Origin: Caulobacter sp. UNC279MFTsu5.1
GTDB lineage: Bacteria > Pseudomonadota > Alphaproteobacteria > Caulobacterales > Caulobacteraceae
DNA: 64,000 nt
Assembly (NCBI RefSeq): GCF_900114015.1
Contig: NZ_FORN01000005.1
Coordinates: 124,001 to 188,000, forward strand
Direction of reading: 5' to 3'
Below the pieces are notes generated by a model. That model had not been told where the DNA came from. It was given only the letters and a program-made list of their open reading frames with translations, and ran no database searches. This document shows, in pieces, positions 53,076 through 62,236 of the stretch (positions are counted from its first letter, which is position 1; the number at the start of each line of letters is the position of its first letter). The position numbers and the translations under genes are program-made.

Positions 53076-54344
53076 ATGCCAAAATCTGAAATCTCAGCGC
53101 CCTTTTCCTTCCGCCCCTGGCTGTTGGTCGCCGTCTTCAGCCTGCTGCTGTTCCTGATCACGGCCGCCACCTATTCGTCGCTGGGGGTGGTGATCCCGGC
53201 CATGGTTCCGGAGCTGGGCTGGAGCTGGGAGCACGCCTTCCTGGGGTTCACGATCCTGGGGGTGTTCACCGGCCTGTCGTCCTGGCTGCCGGCCCTGCTG
53301 ATCCGGCGGATGGGCGTGCGCGGGGCGATCCTGGTCGGGGTGGCGGTGATGGCCGGCGGCCTGTTCTGCCTGTCGCGGGTCCACGCCCTGCCGATCTATT
53401 TCCTGGGCACGGCCCTGTGCGGGATCGGTTTCCAGATGGCCGCCCTGATCCCCGGCACCCACGTGCTGTCGGCGATCTTCAAGGAGCGGGCCCTGCCGTT
53501 CGGGATCTATTTCACCTTCGGCGCCCTGGGCGGGGTGGCGGGGCCGTGGATGGTGGTCGGCGCGCTTTCGGCGACCCACGACGACTGGCGGCTGTACTGG
53601 GCCCTGCAGGCGGCGGTCGTGGGTCTGGTCGGCCTAGTCTGCGCCGTCGCCGTGGGCGGGCCGCGCTGGCTGGAACAGGCCGGCGCCGCCCTGGACCTGG
53701 AGCTGGACGCCGAGGCCAAGGCCGGCAAGACGCCTGGCCACGTCTACCATACCGACCACGAATGGAGCGTCCGCGACGCGGTGCGCACGCCGCAGTTCTA
53801 CGTGCTGCTGGCTGCCTATTTCAGCCACCTACTGGCGGGAATCAGCGCCGCCAGCCTGACCCAGGCCCACCTGACCCAGCTGGGCGTCGCCGGGGCCGTG
53901 GCGGCCGGCATGCTCAGCCTGGAAGGCGGCATGCAGGTGGTCGCGCGCCTGGGCGGCGGCGCGATTGGCGACCGCGTCGATCCCCGCTGGCTGCTGGTCT
54001 TCGCCCAAGGGCTGCTGGTAGTCGGACTGCTGGCCCTGTCGCGCGCGACCACGCCGCTGCTGCTGACGCTCTACGCCGTCGGGGTGGGGATCGGCTTCGG
54101 CCTGACCGTACTGGCCGTCAGCCTGCTGCTGCTGAACTATTTCGGCCGGCGCAACAATGTCGAGCTGTTCTCCCTGACCTGCCTGGTCGGGGCGGTGTCG
54201 GCGGCGGGGCCGGTCATCGGCGGCGCCATCCGCGACCGCGTCGGCTCGTTCAGCCCGGCCTTCCAGCTGTTCGCGGCGCTGACGGCGGTGGTGTTCCTGG
54301 CGGCGCTGTTCATGCGACCGCCGCGACAGAAGCCGGCCGTCTAG
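53076..54344 (+). CDS. Major facilitator superfamily transporter
   Basis: 422 residues with twelve predicted membrane segments and a central cytoplasmic loop (about 195-235: QAGAALDLELDAEAKAGKTP). The first half has the RRMGVRGAILVGVAVMAGG loop (MFS motif A-like) and GWSWEHAFLGFTILGV. GGAAAG precedes ATG 53076. It lies after the TonB receptor in the same direction, separated by a family-D repeat, so it may complete an uptake pathway for the same substrate. Confidence 0.87.
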   Translation: MPKSEISAPFSFRPWLLVAVFSLLLFLITAATYSSLGVVIPAMVPELGWSWEHAFLGFTILGVFTGLSSWLPALLIRRMGVRGAILVGVAVMAGGLFCLSRVHALPIYFLGTALCGIGFQMAALIPGTHVLSAIFKERALPFGIYFTFGALGGVAGPWMVVGALSATHDDWRLYWALQAAVVGLVGLVCAVAVGGPRWLEQAGAALDLELDAEAKAGKTPGHVYHTDHEWSVRDAVRTPQFYVLLAAYFSHLLAGISAASLTQAHLTQLGVAGAVAAGMLSLEGGMQVVARLGGGAIGDRVDPRWLLVFAQGLLVVGLLALSRATTPLLLTLYAVGVGIGFGLTVLAVSLLLLNYFGRRNNVELFSLTCLVGAVSAAGPVIGGAIRDRVGSFSPAFQLFAALTAVVFLAALFMRPPRQKPAV

Positions 54345-54353
54345 ATAGCGCCC

Positions 54354-54390
54354 AAAGAAAAAGCCGCCCTGACCAAGGTCGGGGCGGCTT
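54354..54390 (-). terminator. Terminator of the TorF-type porin gene
   Basis: On the minus strand AAGCCGCCC and GGGCGGCTT form a 9-bp stem with a short inner stem, followed by TTTTCTTT. It lies 22 bp after the porin stop. The plus-strand reading also ends the MFS gene, though without a T-run. Confidence 0.85.
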
Positions 54391-54411
54391 CATCAGGCGT
54401 TCGTGAGAAGC

Positions 54412-55125
54412 TTAGAACGCGACCTTCAGCGAGGCGGTGACCGTCGCGTGATAGATCTCGCCGTAGTTGCTCTTGTTGGTGTCCGAGTAACGGATGTCGG
54501 CGCTGACGTGGTCGTTGATCGCGGCGGTGACGCCGGCGTTCCAGGTCACGTAGCTGTCGGTCGCGCCGCCGTAATAGGTCGAGGCGTCGACTTCCTGACG
54601 GCCGACGGCGCCGCTCAGGGTCAGCTTCTCGCCGATCGGGGCCGAGCCGTTCAGTTCGTAGTACAGCGCTTCGCCGCCGTCGCCCGGGAACTCGGGCGAG
54701 TAGTAGAGGGCGGCGCCGACGGTGGCCGGACCCACGGCGGTCGAGGCCGCAGCCTTGACTTCAGTGTAGCTGAACGCGCCCGGAGCGCCGTTCTTATCCT
54801 TGGTGTAGCCGTAATAGATCACGCCCAGGTCGAGGTTGACCGGGCCGACGGTCGGCTTCACGCCGGCGTAGACGTCGATTTCCTGGTCGGGGTTCGGGGT
54901 GCCGAAATCGACGTTCGACGTCCAGACGCCCGCATAGCCGATGCCGTAGGTGGCGTCGACACCGCCGAAGACCTGGCCCTTGGTGTTGGTGTTGCTGATG
55001 CCGCGGAAGATGTAGTCGCTGGCCACGCCGACGTTGTACGAGAGCTTCAGCTCTTCAGCCATCGCGGCGCCGCCCATGGCGACCGAAGCAGCGGCGGCGA
55101 CCAGCGCCAGTTTCAGAAACTTCAT
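54412..55125 (-). CDS. TorF-family putative porin
   Basis: 237 residues. The signal peptide is about 1-23 (ending AMA). The mature protein opens LKLSYNVGVASDYIFRGISN, then GYAGVWTSNVDFGTPNPDQE, EIDVYAGVKPTVGPVNLDLG and ALYYSPEFPGDGG, the TorF/gcw_chp family of outer-membrane beta-barrels. The C-terminal ASLKVAF ends in Phe. A 255-bp region upstream (55126-55380) holds its promoter and a GTGGCG-TGGGG-CGCCAC hairpin at 55325-55341. Lower GC and more A-ending codons than neighbours suggest high expression. Confidence 0.88.
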   Translation of the reverse strand: MKFLKLALVAAAASVAMGGAAMAEELKLSYNVGVASDYIFRGISNTNTKGQVFGGVDATYGIGYAGVWTSNVDFGTPNPDQEIDVYAGVKPTVGPVNLDLGVIYYGYTKDKNGAPGAFSYTEVKAAASTAVGPATVGAALYYSPEFPGDGGEALYYELNGSAPIGEKLTLSGAVGRQEVDASTYYGGATDSYVTWNAGVTAAINDHVSADIRYSDTNKSNYGEIYHATVTASLKVAF

Positions 55126-55380
55126 GTGTTCTATCCCCTTTATTTCTGTTTTGCCGGCGGAGGGACTTGGAGCCTTCGCCGGTCAGCGACGCCTGCAAGC
55201 GCGTTGAGCACGGCGGCAGTAGTTGTCGACCAGGCCTTAGTTGCAATCTTGCTGGTCAAATCGCCAGCAGAAAGCACTCCGCCGGCGCAAAGTTTGGGCG
55301 GAGTGTGACGATTTTGCTTCAGAAGTGGCGTGGGGCGCCACAGTGTCAACGGAAAGATTGTTTCGGCTTTACCTGCGGCT

Positions 55381-56184
55381 TTAGCGCATCGCCAGACTCG
55401 CTCCGCCCAGGTGCAGGCCGGCGTCGACCAGCAGGGTTTCGCCGGTGACGTGCCGCGAGGCGGGCGAGGCCAGGAACACGGCGGAGCCGGCGATGTCCTC
55501 GGCGGTCGAGGCGACCTTCAGCGGCGCGGCGGCGATCGAGCGCTCCCGCAACCTGTCAATGCGCTCCTCGTCCATCACCTTGCCGAACCACGGGGTGTCG
55601 ATGAAGCCGGGGCAGACGGCGTTGACCCGGATGCGCGGCGCCAGGGCCCTGGCCAGGGACAGGGTCATGGTGGTCAGGGCCCCCTTCGAGGCGGCGTAGG
55701 GCACCGACGAGCCGTTGCCGACCACGCCGGCGATCGAGGCGGTGTTGACCACCGCGCCCGGCTGCGGCGCGGCCTCCAGCAGGCTGCGGGCCGCGCGGAC
55801 CATCTGGAAGGCGCCGACCACGTTGACCGCGTAGAGCCGCAGGAAGTCCTCGGCGTCGACCGCGTCGAGATCGGCGTGGTTCGGCGCGAACTTGGTGATC
55901 CCGGCGTTGTTGAACAGGGCGTCGATGCGCCCCGTGCCCGCCGCCGCCTGGACGATCCGGCGGCAGTCGGCGTCCTGGGCCACGTCGCCCTGAACCAGGA
56001 CGGCCTTCGAGCCCTCGGCCTCGACCAGGCGGGCGGTCTCCTCGGCGTCCTGGGCGCTGCGGGCGAAGTTGACGACCACCAGGCCGGCGCCGCGCCGCGC
56101 GGTCTCCACCGCCATGGCCCGGCCCAGCCCCGTGGAGGCGCCGGTGACCACCACTGTGAAGCCGTCGAAGTCGCGTCCGCCCAT
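55381..56184 (-). CDS. Short-chain dehydrogenase/reductase
   Basis: 267 residues from ATG 56184 (GGGAAAG upstream). The Rossmann motif VVVTGASTGLGRAM is at about 10-24. NNAGI (about 92), the catalytic Ser in VNTASIAGVVG and the YxxxK motif in VPYAASKGALTTM are present. PGFIDTPW and GETLLVDAGLHLGG are typical SDR C-terminal segments. The substrate is unknown. It is divergent from queF. Confidence 0.88.
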   Translation of the reverse strand: MGGRDFDGFTVVVTGASTGLGRAMAVETARRGAGLVVVNFARSAQDAEETARLVEAEGSKAVLVQGDVAQDADCRRIVQAAAGTGRIDALFNNAGITKFAPNHADLDAVDAEDFLRLYAVNVVGAFQMVRAARSLLEAAPQPGAVVNTASIAGVVGNGSSVPYAASKGALTTMTLSLARALAPRIRVNAVCPGFIDTPWFGKVMDEERIDRLRERSIAAAPLKVASTAEDIAGSAVFLASPASRHVTGETLLVDAGLHLGGASLAMR

Positions 56185-56274
56185 CGTTCTTTCCCGTCCA
56201 ACATCTGTTTGATGCGACGATAGCGACGCCGCGCGCGCTTGTCTCGCCGGGGCGCGGGGCCTAGATGACCGCCC

Positions 56275-56730
56275 ATGACCGAACTTCATGTGACCCAGCT
56301 GGGCCAGGTGGTCGAGCCCGCCGCCAGCCCCGACCAGGCCGTCCTCGAGCGCGTGCCCAACCCGCAGAGCGACGTGACCTACCTGGCCCGCTTCGTGGCG
56401 CCGGAATTCACCTCGCTGTGCCCGGTGACCGGCCAGCCCGACTTCGCGCACCTGGTGATCGACTACGCGCCGGGCGACTGGCTGATCGAAAGCAAGTCGC
56501 TGAAGCTCTACCTGACCAGCTTCCGCAACCACGGCTCGTTCCACGAGGACTGCACGGTCAAGATCGGCCGCAAGATCGTCGAGATCGCCGCCCCGCGCTG
56601 GTTGCGGATCGGCGGCTACTGGTATCCGCGCGGCGGCATTCCGATCGACGTGTTCTGGCAGACCGGCCCGGCGCCAGAGGGCCTGTGGGTCCCCGACCAG
56701 GGCGTGGCGCCCTATCGCGGCCGGGGCTGA
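56275..56730 (+). CDS. queF: NADPH-dependent 7-cyano-7-deazaguanine reductase QueF
   Basis: 151 residues, type I (short) QueF. It reduces preQ0 to preQ1 in queuosine biosynthesis. Catalytic Cys49 lies in [13 protein letters not shown] and Asp56 follows. The QueF motif [20 protein letters not shown] is present. The length is normal for type I. A strong terminator follows. Confidence 0.94.
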   Translation: MTELHVTQLGQVVEPAASPDQAVLERVPNPQSDVTYLARFVAPEFTSLCPVTGQPDFAHLVIDYAPGDWLIESKSLKLYLTSFRNHGSFHEDCTVKIGRKIVEIAAPRWLRIGGYWYPRGGIPIDVFWQTGPAPEGLWVPDQGVAPYRGRG

Positions 56731-56755
56731 CCGGCTTTCGGGACAGTGAAAAGCA

Positions 56756-56790
56756 AGGGGCGCGTCCGGCTGGACGCGCCCCTTTTTCTT
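56756..56790 (+). terminator. Rho-independent terminator after queF
   Basis: GGGGCGCGTCC-GGCT-GGACGCGCCCC is an 11-bp perfect stem followed by TTTTTCTTT. It starts 26 bp after the queF stop and also faces the end of the minus-strand receptor gene. Confidence 0.93.
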
Positions 56791-56797
56791 TGGATGT

Positions 56798-59638
56798 TCA
56801 GCGCGGCTGTTGCGCCGGCGGCGGGGTCGGAACCGCCGGCGGGCGCTGGCCAGGCGGCTGCACCGGACGCTGCGGGCCGATCAGCTTGCGGAAGCTGATC
56901 CGCACCGTCCGGCCGATCGGGTCGCGAAAATCCGGCTGGTAGGCCTGGGGCGTCGAACCGAGGCGATCGTGCACGTCCTGGCGGGTGTCGAACAGGTTCT
57001 GGGCCTGCAGCTGCACCCGCGAACCGCGCAGCCACGGGTGGGCCCGCAGCAGGTCCGGGCGCGCCGACAGGTCGGCGAACAGGTTCAGGCTGAACGTCGA
57101 CTGGTCGCTGAAGAACAGGTCCTGCTGGGCGGTCGCGCCGTTCAGGCGATAGCCGCTGCGCCAGCTGCCGTTCAGGAACGCGCCCATGCCGCTCTTGAAG
57201 ACGCCGACCTGCAGCTGGACCTCGTGCTCGGGCCCCGCGCCCGAGCCGCCGTCCAGGCGGTCGATAACCGGCAGGCCGTCGCGGATGGTGACCTCGTCCT
57301 TCAGTTTCCAGGTGTGATAGAGCGAGACCTGGAACTGGCCCTGGCCGGGGCGCGGGCCGCGGAAGCCGCCGCCGCCGCGGAAACCGCCGCCGGGGCCGCC
57401 GGGGCCCGGGCCGCCCTCAGGTCCGCGACCGCCGCCGGGGCCCCGGGGACCGCCGCCCGGAGGCGGCCCACCGCCGAACGGGAAGCCCGGCAGGTCGGTG
57501 CGCGGCTTGCCGAACGGGCGCGACAGGTTGAAGCCCCAGCGGATCTGTTCCTGCTCGGACTTGGCGTAGTTCACCGGCCGCGAGTCGACCGAGATCAGCC
57601 GGCCGCCGGCGTCGCGGACGATCCGATCGGGAAAGGCCCGCTCGATGTCGGCGGTGACGGCCGGGAAGCTGTTGATCGAATCGTCGATCCGGGTGGCCGT
57701 GTAGTTGGCGCTGATCTGCAGGTTGGTCTTGGCGTCCTTGGGCAAGGGCCTGATGTTGACGGCCAGCTTGACCACCTGGCGGCTGTCCGACACCAGGTCC
57801 GGGTTGCCGCCCTCGATCCGCGTGGCCAGCACCGACTGGCCGGTTTTGAAGTCGTAGATCGAGACGTTCGGGGTCGACAGGATCGGGTCGTTCAACTGCG
57901 ACGGGGTCGGGGCGCCGTCCTCGCTGGTGTAGCTGACCAGGAAGCTGACCGGATCGACCGGCGACCAGTCGGCGCCGGCGCCCAGGGTGGCCAGGCCGCC
58001 GAAGTCGGACAGCTGCTCGTACTCGCCGTTGAAATTGACCGACAGGTCGCCGAGCGCCGGCAGCACGCCCTTGGCGCGGTCGGCGATCGGCACGTTGATG
58101 CTGGCCTGCAGGTTGCCGCTGGTGCGCGAGATGCCGCGGTCGGTCACCACGCCCCGGCGGGTGCTGCGGGAGTCCTGGCTCAGGGTGTCGGCGCCGACCT
58201 TGAAGGTGGTCGACACGCCGCCGGCCGGGCCCCGCAGCAGGTCGCCGACGAACACCACCTCGGCGTTGGCGGTGTTCGAGGTCGACTTGGCGGTGTCGGG
58301 CGAGACCCGGGCCAGCAGGTTCGAGGGGATGGCGCCGAACGGATTGAGCGTCGGGTCCCCGGCGGCGACGCCGGCGGCGAAGGCCGCCGCGTCCAGCCCG
58401 CGGCCCGTGGTGGTGTCGCTGGTCGAATAGACGTAGCCGCCGGTGGCGCTCCAGCGCCAGTCCCGGATCCGTCCGTTGGCCGCCGCCGACACGGTCGCCT
58501 TCTGGGTGTCGGTCTTGCGGGCCATCGCGACGTAGTCGTCGGCGTAGCGGTACAGCTGGACGTCCTGGCTGAACGGCGAGAACGGATTGGTCTCGGGCAC
58601 CTCCAGGCGGACGCCGGGCAGGCCGAGATAGGCGTAGGAGGTGGAATCCTCGAACGATCCGCTGAGCGTGGCCAGCGAGGCCTTGCCCACCGGCCGGGTC
58701 AGGGCCCCGGTCAGCGAGGTCGAGGTTCCCCGAGGCGCCAGGCTGCGCCAGGCGGTCAGGTCGTCGGTGGCCGCCGTACCCGCGCCGGTCGCGAAGTCGG
58801 CCAGGGTCGCCGGGCCGCCCAGCGCCGCCGTCGGCACGGGCGTGACGGTGACCGGAGCGCCGACCAGGGCGGTCAGGTTCGGATCGATCGGCTGGAAGTA
58901 AATTCCATTGGCGATGTCGGGCGGCTGGCGGTTGAGGCCGGTGACGTTGCCGGTCAGGTCGTAGGGCTGGCCCGACGGCGTGCGCACGATGTCGCGATCG
59001 TTCTCGAACAGGGCCGTGTCGTGCGAGACCTTGCCGTTGAACAGCCAGCGATTGTCGCCCTGGACGCGGAAGAAGGTGCTCTGCAGGTCGGTGGACGTGC
59101 GGTCGCCGGCGGTCGGGACCTTGACCCCCGCCTCGGTGGTCAGGGCGCGAAAGCGGCGGCGCAGGACGATGTTCACCACCCGCTGGTCGGCGCGGTAGCC
59201 GTAGGTCAGCGACACTTCCTCGGGCAGGATCTCGAAGCGCTCGATGGCTTCGGGCGGAATGTCGCGGATTTCCTGGAAGCCCGAGATGCGGCGGCCGTTG
59301 ATCAGCATCACCGGTTGGCCGTCGCCGCGGCTCTGGCTGGTGCGCAGCTGCGGCTCCAGGAACGCCAGGAGCTCCGAGATGCTGCCGGCCCCATAGGCGC
59401 GGATCTGGGCGGGGTTGAGCGTCAGATCGGGCTTGATGTCGCCCTCGACCGAGCCGCGCGGCTTGCCGGCCACGACCTCGACCGCCTCGACCTCGGCGGC
59501 GTACGGATCGGCCCCGGCCGGCCCGGCCTGCTGCGGCGCCCGCTGGACCCGCGCCGCCGTTTCTTGCTGGGCGGGCGCGGCTTCAGGCGCGCCGTCCAGG
59601 GCGGTGGTCATGCCAAGGATCAGGAGAGAGAGCGTCAT
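56798..59638 (-). CDS. TonB-dependent receptor-like outer-membrane protein with Gly/Pro-rich insert
   Basis: 946 residues. The N-terminus has a signal peptide and a linker rich in Ala/Gln. The plug-like domain (about 70-170) contains SISELLAFLEPQLRTSQ, PVMLINGRRISGFQEIRD and PEEVSLTYGYRADQRVVNIV. The rest is a beta-barrel ending with ISFRKLIGPQRP and a Pro-rich tail rather than a terminal Phe. A low-complexity Gly/Pro/Arg stretch (GGGPPPGGGPRGPGGGRG and on, about residues 715-765; 57340-57485) interrupts the barrel. This type of receptor with a Gly-rich insert is known in Caulobacterales and sphingomonads. The substrate is unknown. Confidence 0.82.
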   Translation of the reverse strand: MTLSLLILGMTTALDGAPEAAPAQQETAARVQRAPQQAGPAGADPYAAEVEAVEVVAGKPRGSVEGDIKPDLTLNPAQIRAYGAGSISELLAFLEPQLRTSQSRGDGQPVMLINGRRISGFQEIRDIPPEAIERFEILPEEVSLTYGYRADQRVVNIVLRRRFRALTTEAGVKVPTAGDRTSTDLQSTFFRVQGDNRWLFNGKVSHDTALFENDRDIVRTPSGQPYDLTGNVTGLNRQPPDIANGIYFQPIDPNLTALVGAPVTVTPVPTAALGGPATLADFATGAGTAATDDLTAWRSLAPRGTSTSLTGALTRPVGKASLATLSGSFEDSTSYAYLGLPGVRLEVPETNPFSPFSQDVQLYRYADDYVAMARKTDTQKATVSAAANGRIRDWRWSATGGYVYSTSDTTTGRGLDAAAFAAGVAAGDPTLNPFGAIPSNLLARVSPDTAKSTSNTANAEVVFVGDLLRGPAGGVSTTFKVGADTLSQDSRSTRRGVVTDRGISRTSGNLQASINVPIADRAKGVLPALGDLSVNFNGEYEQLSDFGGLATLGAGADWSPVDPVSFLVSYTSEDGAPTPSQLNDPILSTPNVSIYDFKTGQSVLATRIEGGNPDLVSDSRQVVKLAVNIRPLPKDAKTNLQISANYTATRIDDSINSFPAVTADIERAFPDRIVRDAGGRLISVDSRPVNYAKSEQEQIRWGFNLSRPFGKPRTDLPGFPFGGGPPPGGGPRGPGGGRGPEGGPGPGGPGGGFRGGGGFRGPRPGQGQFQVSLYHTWKLKDEVTIRDGLPVIDRLDGGSGAGPEHEVQLQVGVFKSGMGAFLNGSWRSGYRLNGATAQQDLFFSDQSTFSLNLFADLSARPDLLRAHPWLRGSRVQLQAQNLFDTRQDVHDRLGSTPQAYQPDFRDPIGRTVRISFRKLIGPQRPVQPPGQRPPAVPTPPPAQQPR

Positions 59639-59941
59639 AAACCCCGTCGGCCGTAAAGTTCGGGTCGGCGTGCAGGTACGCAGACATCGTCCAGCTTGGC
59701 CTTAGGCAATGCAAGGCCTAGCAACAAGTTACGGATGCTTAAGGTCGATTTGATGCAGGACTGTTACATAAGATGTCGCGGCTGATGCATGACAAAGCCT
59801 GCGCCCCGCAAGTCCCACGCCTTGGGATTTGAGACGAGTGGAATGGCGATTCTATGGCCTTGGGCCGCTGTTCCGGCGGCGCGGGCTCGAATTAAAGGCG
59901 TCGGACCGGTGCGAAAACGCAACAGGCGCCGGAGGCGACTT
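59639..59941. other. Intergenic region upstream of the second TonB-type receptor
   Basis: 303 bp without a convincing gene on either strand. It holds a GGCCTT..AAGGCC dyad (59698-59718), a TGTTACATAA decamer at 59762 that also occurs in the dyad upstream of the other TonB receptor (50412), and the receptor's promoter region. Open frames here have no ribosome-binding site and poor codon bias. Confidence 0.5.
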
Positions 59942-60559
59942 TCAGCCAGCGGACCATTCGGTGGTGATCGCGCCCACATCCGGCCGCGCCCGCTCCTGCG
60001 GGGCTTCGGTCGAGGTGCCCAGATAGAGGAAGCCGGCCACCAGCTCGTCGTCGGCCAGGCCGAGGATGGCCTTGGCGCGCGGGTCGTACGAGTACCAGTC
60101 GGTGATCCAGTTGGCGCCCCAGCCCATGGCGGCGGCGGCCAGCAGCATCTGCTGGCAGACGGCCGAGGCGCTCTGGCGCTGCTCCCATTCGGGGATCTCG
60201 CCGGGGATATGGCGCGAGATCACGGCCACGGCGACCGGCGGGCGGGTCAGCTTGCGCAGGGCGGCGTTGGCCTTGACAGGATTGGCCTGGCTGTCGGCCA
60301 AGGCCGTAATCCGCTCGGCGAAGACGTCCTTGGCCGGGCCGCGCAGGATCACGAACCGCCAGGGCGCCAGCTTGCCGTGGTCGGGCACCCGGGCGGCCAG
60401 CCGCAGCAGGTCGGCCAGTTGCGCGTCGTCCGGGCCCGGCGCGGTCAGGCTCATGGCCGAGGCCGAGCGTCGCCTGGCCAGGAAGTCCAGCACCGCCGGC
60501 GACGGCTCGATCGGCAGCACTTCGCCGAATTCTGGGGCTGGGGGAACTGAACCGGCCAA
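59942..60559 (-). CDS. YdjA-like nitroreductase family protein
   Basis: 205 residues. TTG 60559 is chosen as start because GGAGG lies 5 bases upstream; GTG 60520 and ATG 60592 are alternatives. FMN-binding family motifs are LDFLARRRSASAM, LRLAARVPDHGKLAPWRFVI, SAVCQQMLLAAAAMGWGANW and GFLYLGTSTEAP. YdjA-type enzymes are small NAD(P)H nitroreductases of uncertain physiological substrate. It is divergent from the Nudix gene, 75 bp away. Confidence 0.87.
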   Translation of the reverse strand: MAGSVPPAPEFGEVLPIEPSPAVLDFLARRRSASAMSLTAPGPDDAQLADLLRLAARVPDHGKLAPWRFVILRGPAKDVFAERITALADSQANPVKANAALRKLTRPPVAVAVISRHIPGEIPEWEQRQSASAVCQQMLLAAAAMGWGANWITDWYSYDPRAKAILGLADDELVAGFLYLGTSTEAPQERARPDVGAITTEWSAG

Positions 60560-60634
60560 GACGACCTCCGGGAAGCACGATAAGCAGCACACCTATGGCC
60601 GAGCCTCGGCCGCCACAAGCCGCGAGCCGTCCGC

Positions 60635-61258
60635 ATGACCGATAAACCTGCCAAGCCTAGGCCAGCATGGCTCGAACCGCACGGGACGCCGTGGGCCGTG
60701 ACCCGCGAAACGGTCGTCTACGACAATCCCTGGATCACCCTGACCGAGTATCAGGCGATCGCCCCCACCGGTCGGCCGGCGCTGTACGGCAAGGTGGCGT
60801 TCAAGAACCGGGCGATCGGCGTCGTGCCGCTGCACGCCGACGGCACGGTCACCCTGGTGGGCCAGAACCGCTTTCCCCACGCCAACTACAGCTGGGAGAT
60901 TCCCGAAGGCGGCGCGCCGCTGGCCGAGGACCCGCTGGACGGCGCCAAGCGCGAGCTGGCCGAGGAGGTCGGGCTGGAGGCCGCCGACTGGCGGCTGATC
61001 CTGACCATGGAGCTGTCCAACTCGATCACCGACGAGATCTGCCACGGCTATCTGGCCCTGGACCTGACGCCGACGGCGACCGCGCCGGACGAGACCGAAG
61101 ACCTGGCGATGGCCCGTGTTCCGTTCGGCCAGGCCCTCGACGCGGCGGTGTCCGGCCACATGCCGGACTCCTTGACGGTGGCTTTACTGCTGCGGGTGCA
61201 CCATATGGCGGTGAAGGGCGAACTGCCGGCCGATCTGGCCAGGCTTGTGCTCGCCTGA
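60635..61258 (+). CDS. Nudix hydrolase (ADP-ribose pyrophosphatase-like)
   Basis: 207 residues. The Nudix box is complete: GGAPLAEDPLDGAKRELAEE followed by VGL, with the metal-binding REL.EE core. WITLTEYQAIAPTGRPALYG and RAIGVVPLHADGTVTLVGQN precede it, as in ADP-ribose and nucleotide-sugar pyrophosphatases. It is cytosolic. The gap to cysE is 109 bp and contains a GAGCAT..ATGCTC dyad. Confidence 0.88.
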   Translation: MTDKPAKPRPAWLEPHGTPWAVTRETVVYDNPWITLTEYQAIAPTGRPALYGKVAFKNRAIGVVPLHADGTVTLVGQNRFPHANYSWEIPEGGAPLAEDPLDGAKRELAEEVGLEAADWRLILTMELSNSITDEICHGYLALDLTPTATAPDETEDLAMARVPFGQALDAAVSGHMPDSLTVALLLRVHHMAVKGELPADLARLVLA

Positions 61259-61316
61259 CGGCGGCCTTAAGTGCGCGAACGGTTTCGCGCGCCAGCCGTT
61301 GAAACCTGGGCGCCTG

Positions 61317-61339
61317 GAGCATTTCTCAAAAAGATGCTC
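61317..61339. promoter_or_regulatory. GAGCAT/ATGCTC dyad upstream of cysE
   Basis: GAGCAT (61317) and ATGCTC (61334) are exact inverted repeats with an 11-bp spacer, followed by a TATAGG that could be a -10. It is a candidate operator or a remnant of the AGAGC-ended repeat type seen at 42958. Confidence 0.35.
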
Positions 61340-61367
61340 TATAGGCGGCGTGGGAGAGGAGAGCCCG

Positions 61368-62198
61368 GTGGCCAAGCATCTCGAGGTCGTGACGCAGGAA
61401 ACCACGCCGCCCGTCTGGGCCGCGCTGCGCAACCAGGCCGAACACGCCGCCAAGGCCGAGCCGGCTCTGGCCTCGCTGCTCAACGCCGTGATCCTCAGTC
61501 ACGACAACCTGGCCGACGCCCTGACCTTCCAGCTGGCGCGCAAGCTGGGTGACCAGGAGATGCGGGCCATGACCGCCCGCGAATTCGCCGCCGACGCCTT
61601 CGACAGCGACCCGTCGCTGGTGGCCGCCGCCGAGGCCGACCTGGTGGCGGTGTTCGAGCGCGATCCAGCCACCAAGGGCTATGTCCAGCCGTTCCTGTTC
61701 TTCAAGGGCTTCCTGGCTCTGCAGACCCATCGCGTGTCGCACTGGCTGTGGAGCCAGGGCCGCGAAACCCTGGCCTTCTACCTGCAGAGCCGGGCCAGCG
61801 AGGTCTTCCAGGTCGACATCAATCCGGCCGCCCGCATCGGCCAGGGCGTATTCATCGACCACGGCACCGGCATCGTCATCGGCGAGACCGCGGTGGTCGG
61901 CGACGACGTCTCGATGCTGCACGGCGTGACCCTGGGCGGCACCGGCGCCGAGCGCGGCGACCGCCACCCGAAGATCGGCCGGGGCGTGCTGCTGGGCGCG
62001 GGCGCCAAGGTGCTGGGCAATATCGCGATCGGCGAATACGCCAAGATCGCCTCGGGTTCGGTGGTGCTCAAGCCCGTGCCGCCGCACTGCACGGCCGCCG
62101 GCGTGCCCGCCCGGATCGTCAACTGCCCCACTTGCGAAGAGCCGGCCCGGACGATGGATCACACCCTGGCCGACGTGGTCTACGACTACGTGATCTAG
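61368..62198 (+). CDS. cysE: Serine O-acetyltransferase CysE
   Basis: 276 residues from GTG 61368 with GAGGAGAG upstream. It makes O-acetylserine for cysteine synthesis. The N-terminal helical domain (about 15-150) precedes the left-handed beta-helix of hexapeptide repeats (about 150-245): ARIGQGVFIDHGTGIVIGET, VGDDVSMLHGVTLGGTG and HPKIGRGVLLGAGAKVLGNI. The catalytic His is in FIDHGTG and the loop GTGAERGDRHPK is intact. The C-terminal tail ends VYDYVI, with the terminal Ile used to bind CysK. Confidence 0.94.
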   Translation: MAKHLEVVTQETTPPVWAALRNQAEHAAKAEPALASLLNAVILSHDNLADALTFQLARKLGDQEMRAMTAREFAADAFDSDPSLVAAAEADLVAVFERDPATKGYVQPFLFFKGFLALQTHRVSHWLWSQGRETLAFYLQSRASEVFQVDINPAARIGQGVFIDHGTGIVIGETAVVGDDVSMLHGVTLGGTGAERGDRHPKIGRGVLLGAGAKVLGNIAIGEYAKIASGSVVLKPVPPHCTAAGVPARIVNCPTCEEPARTMDHTLADVVYDYVI

Positions 62199-62236
62199 GT
62201 CGGGCGGACCTTCCGACAGGAACGCGTCCGAGCGCG

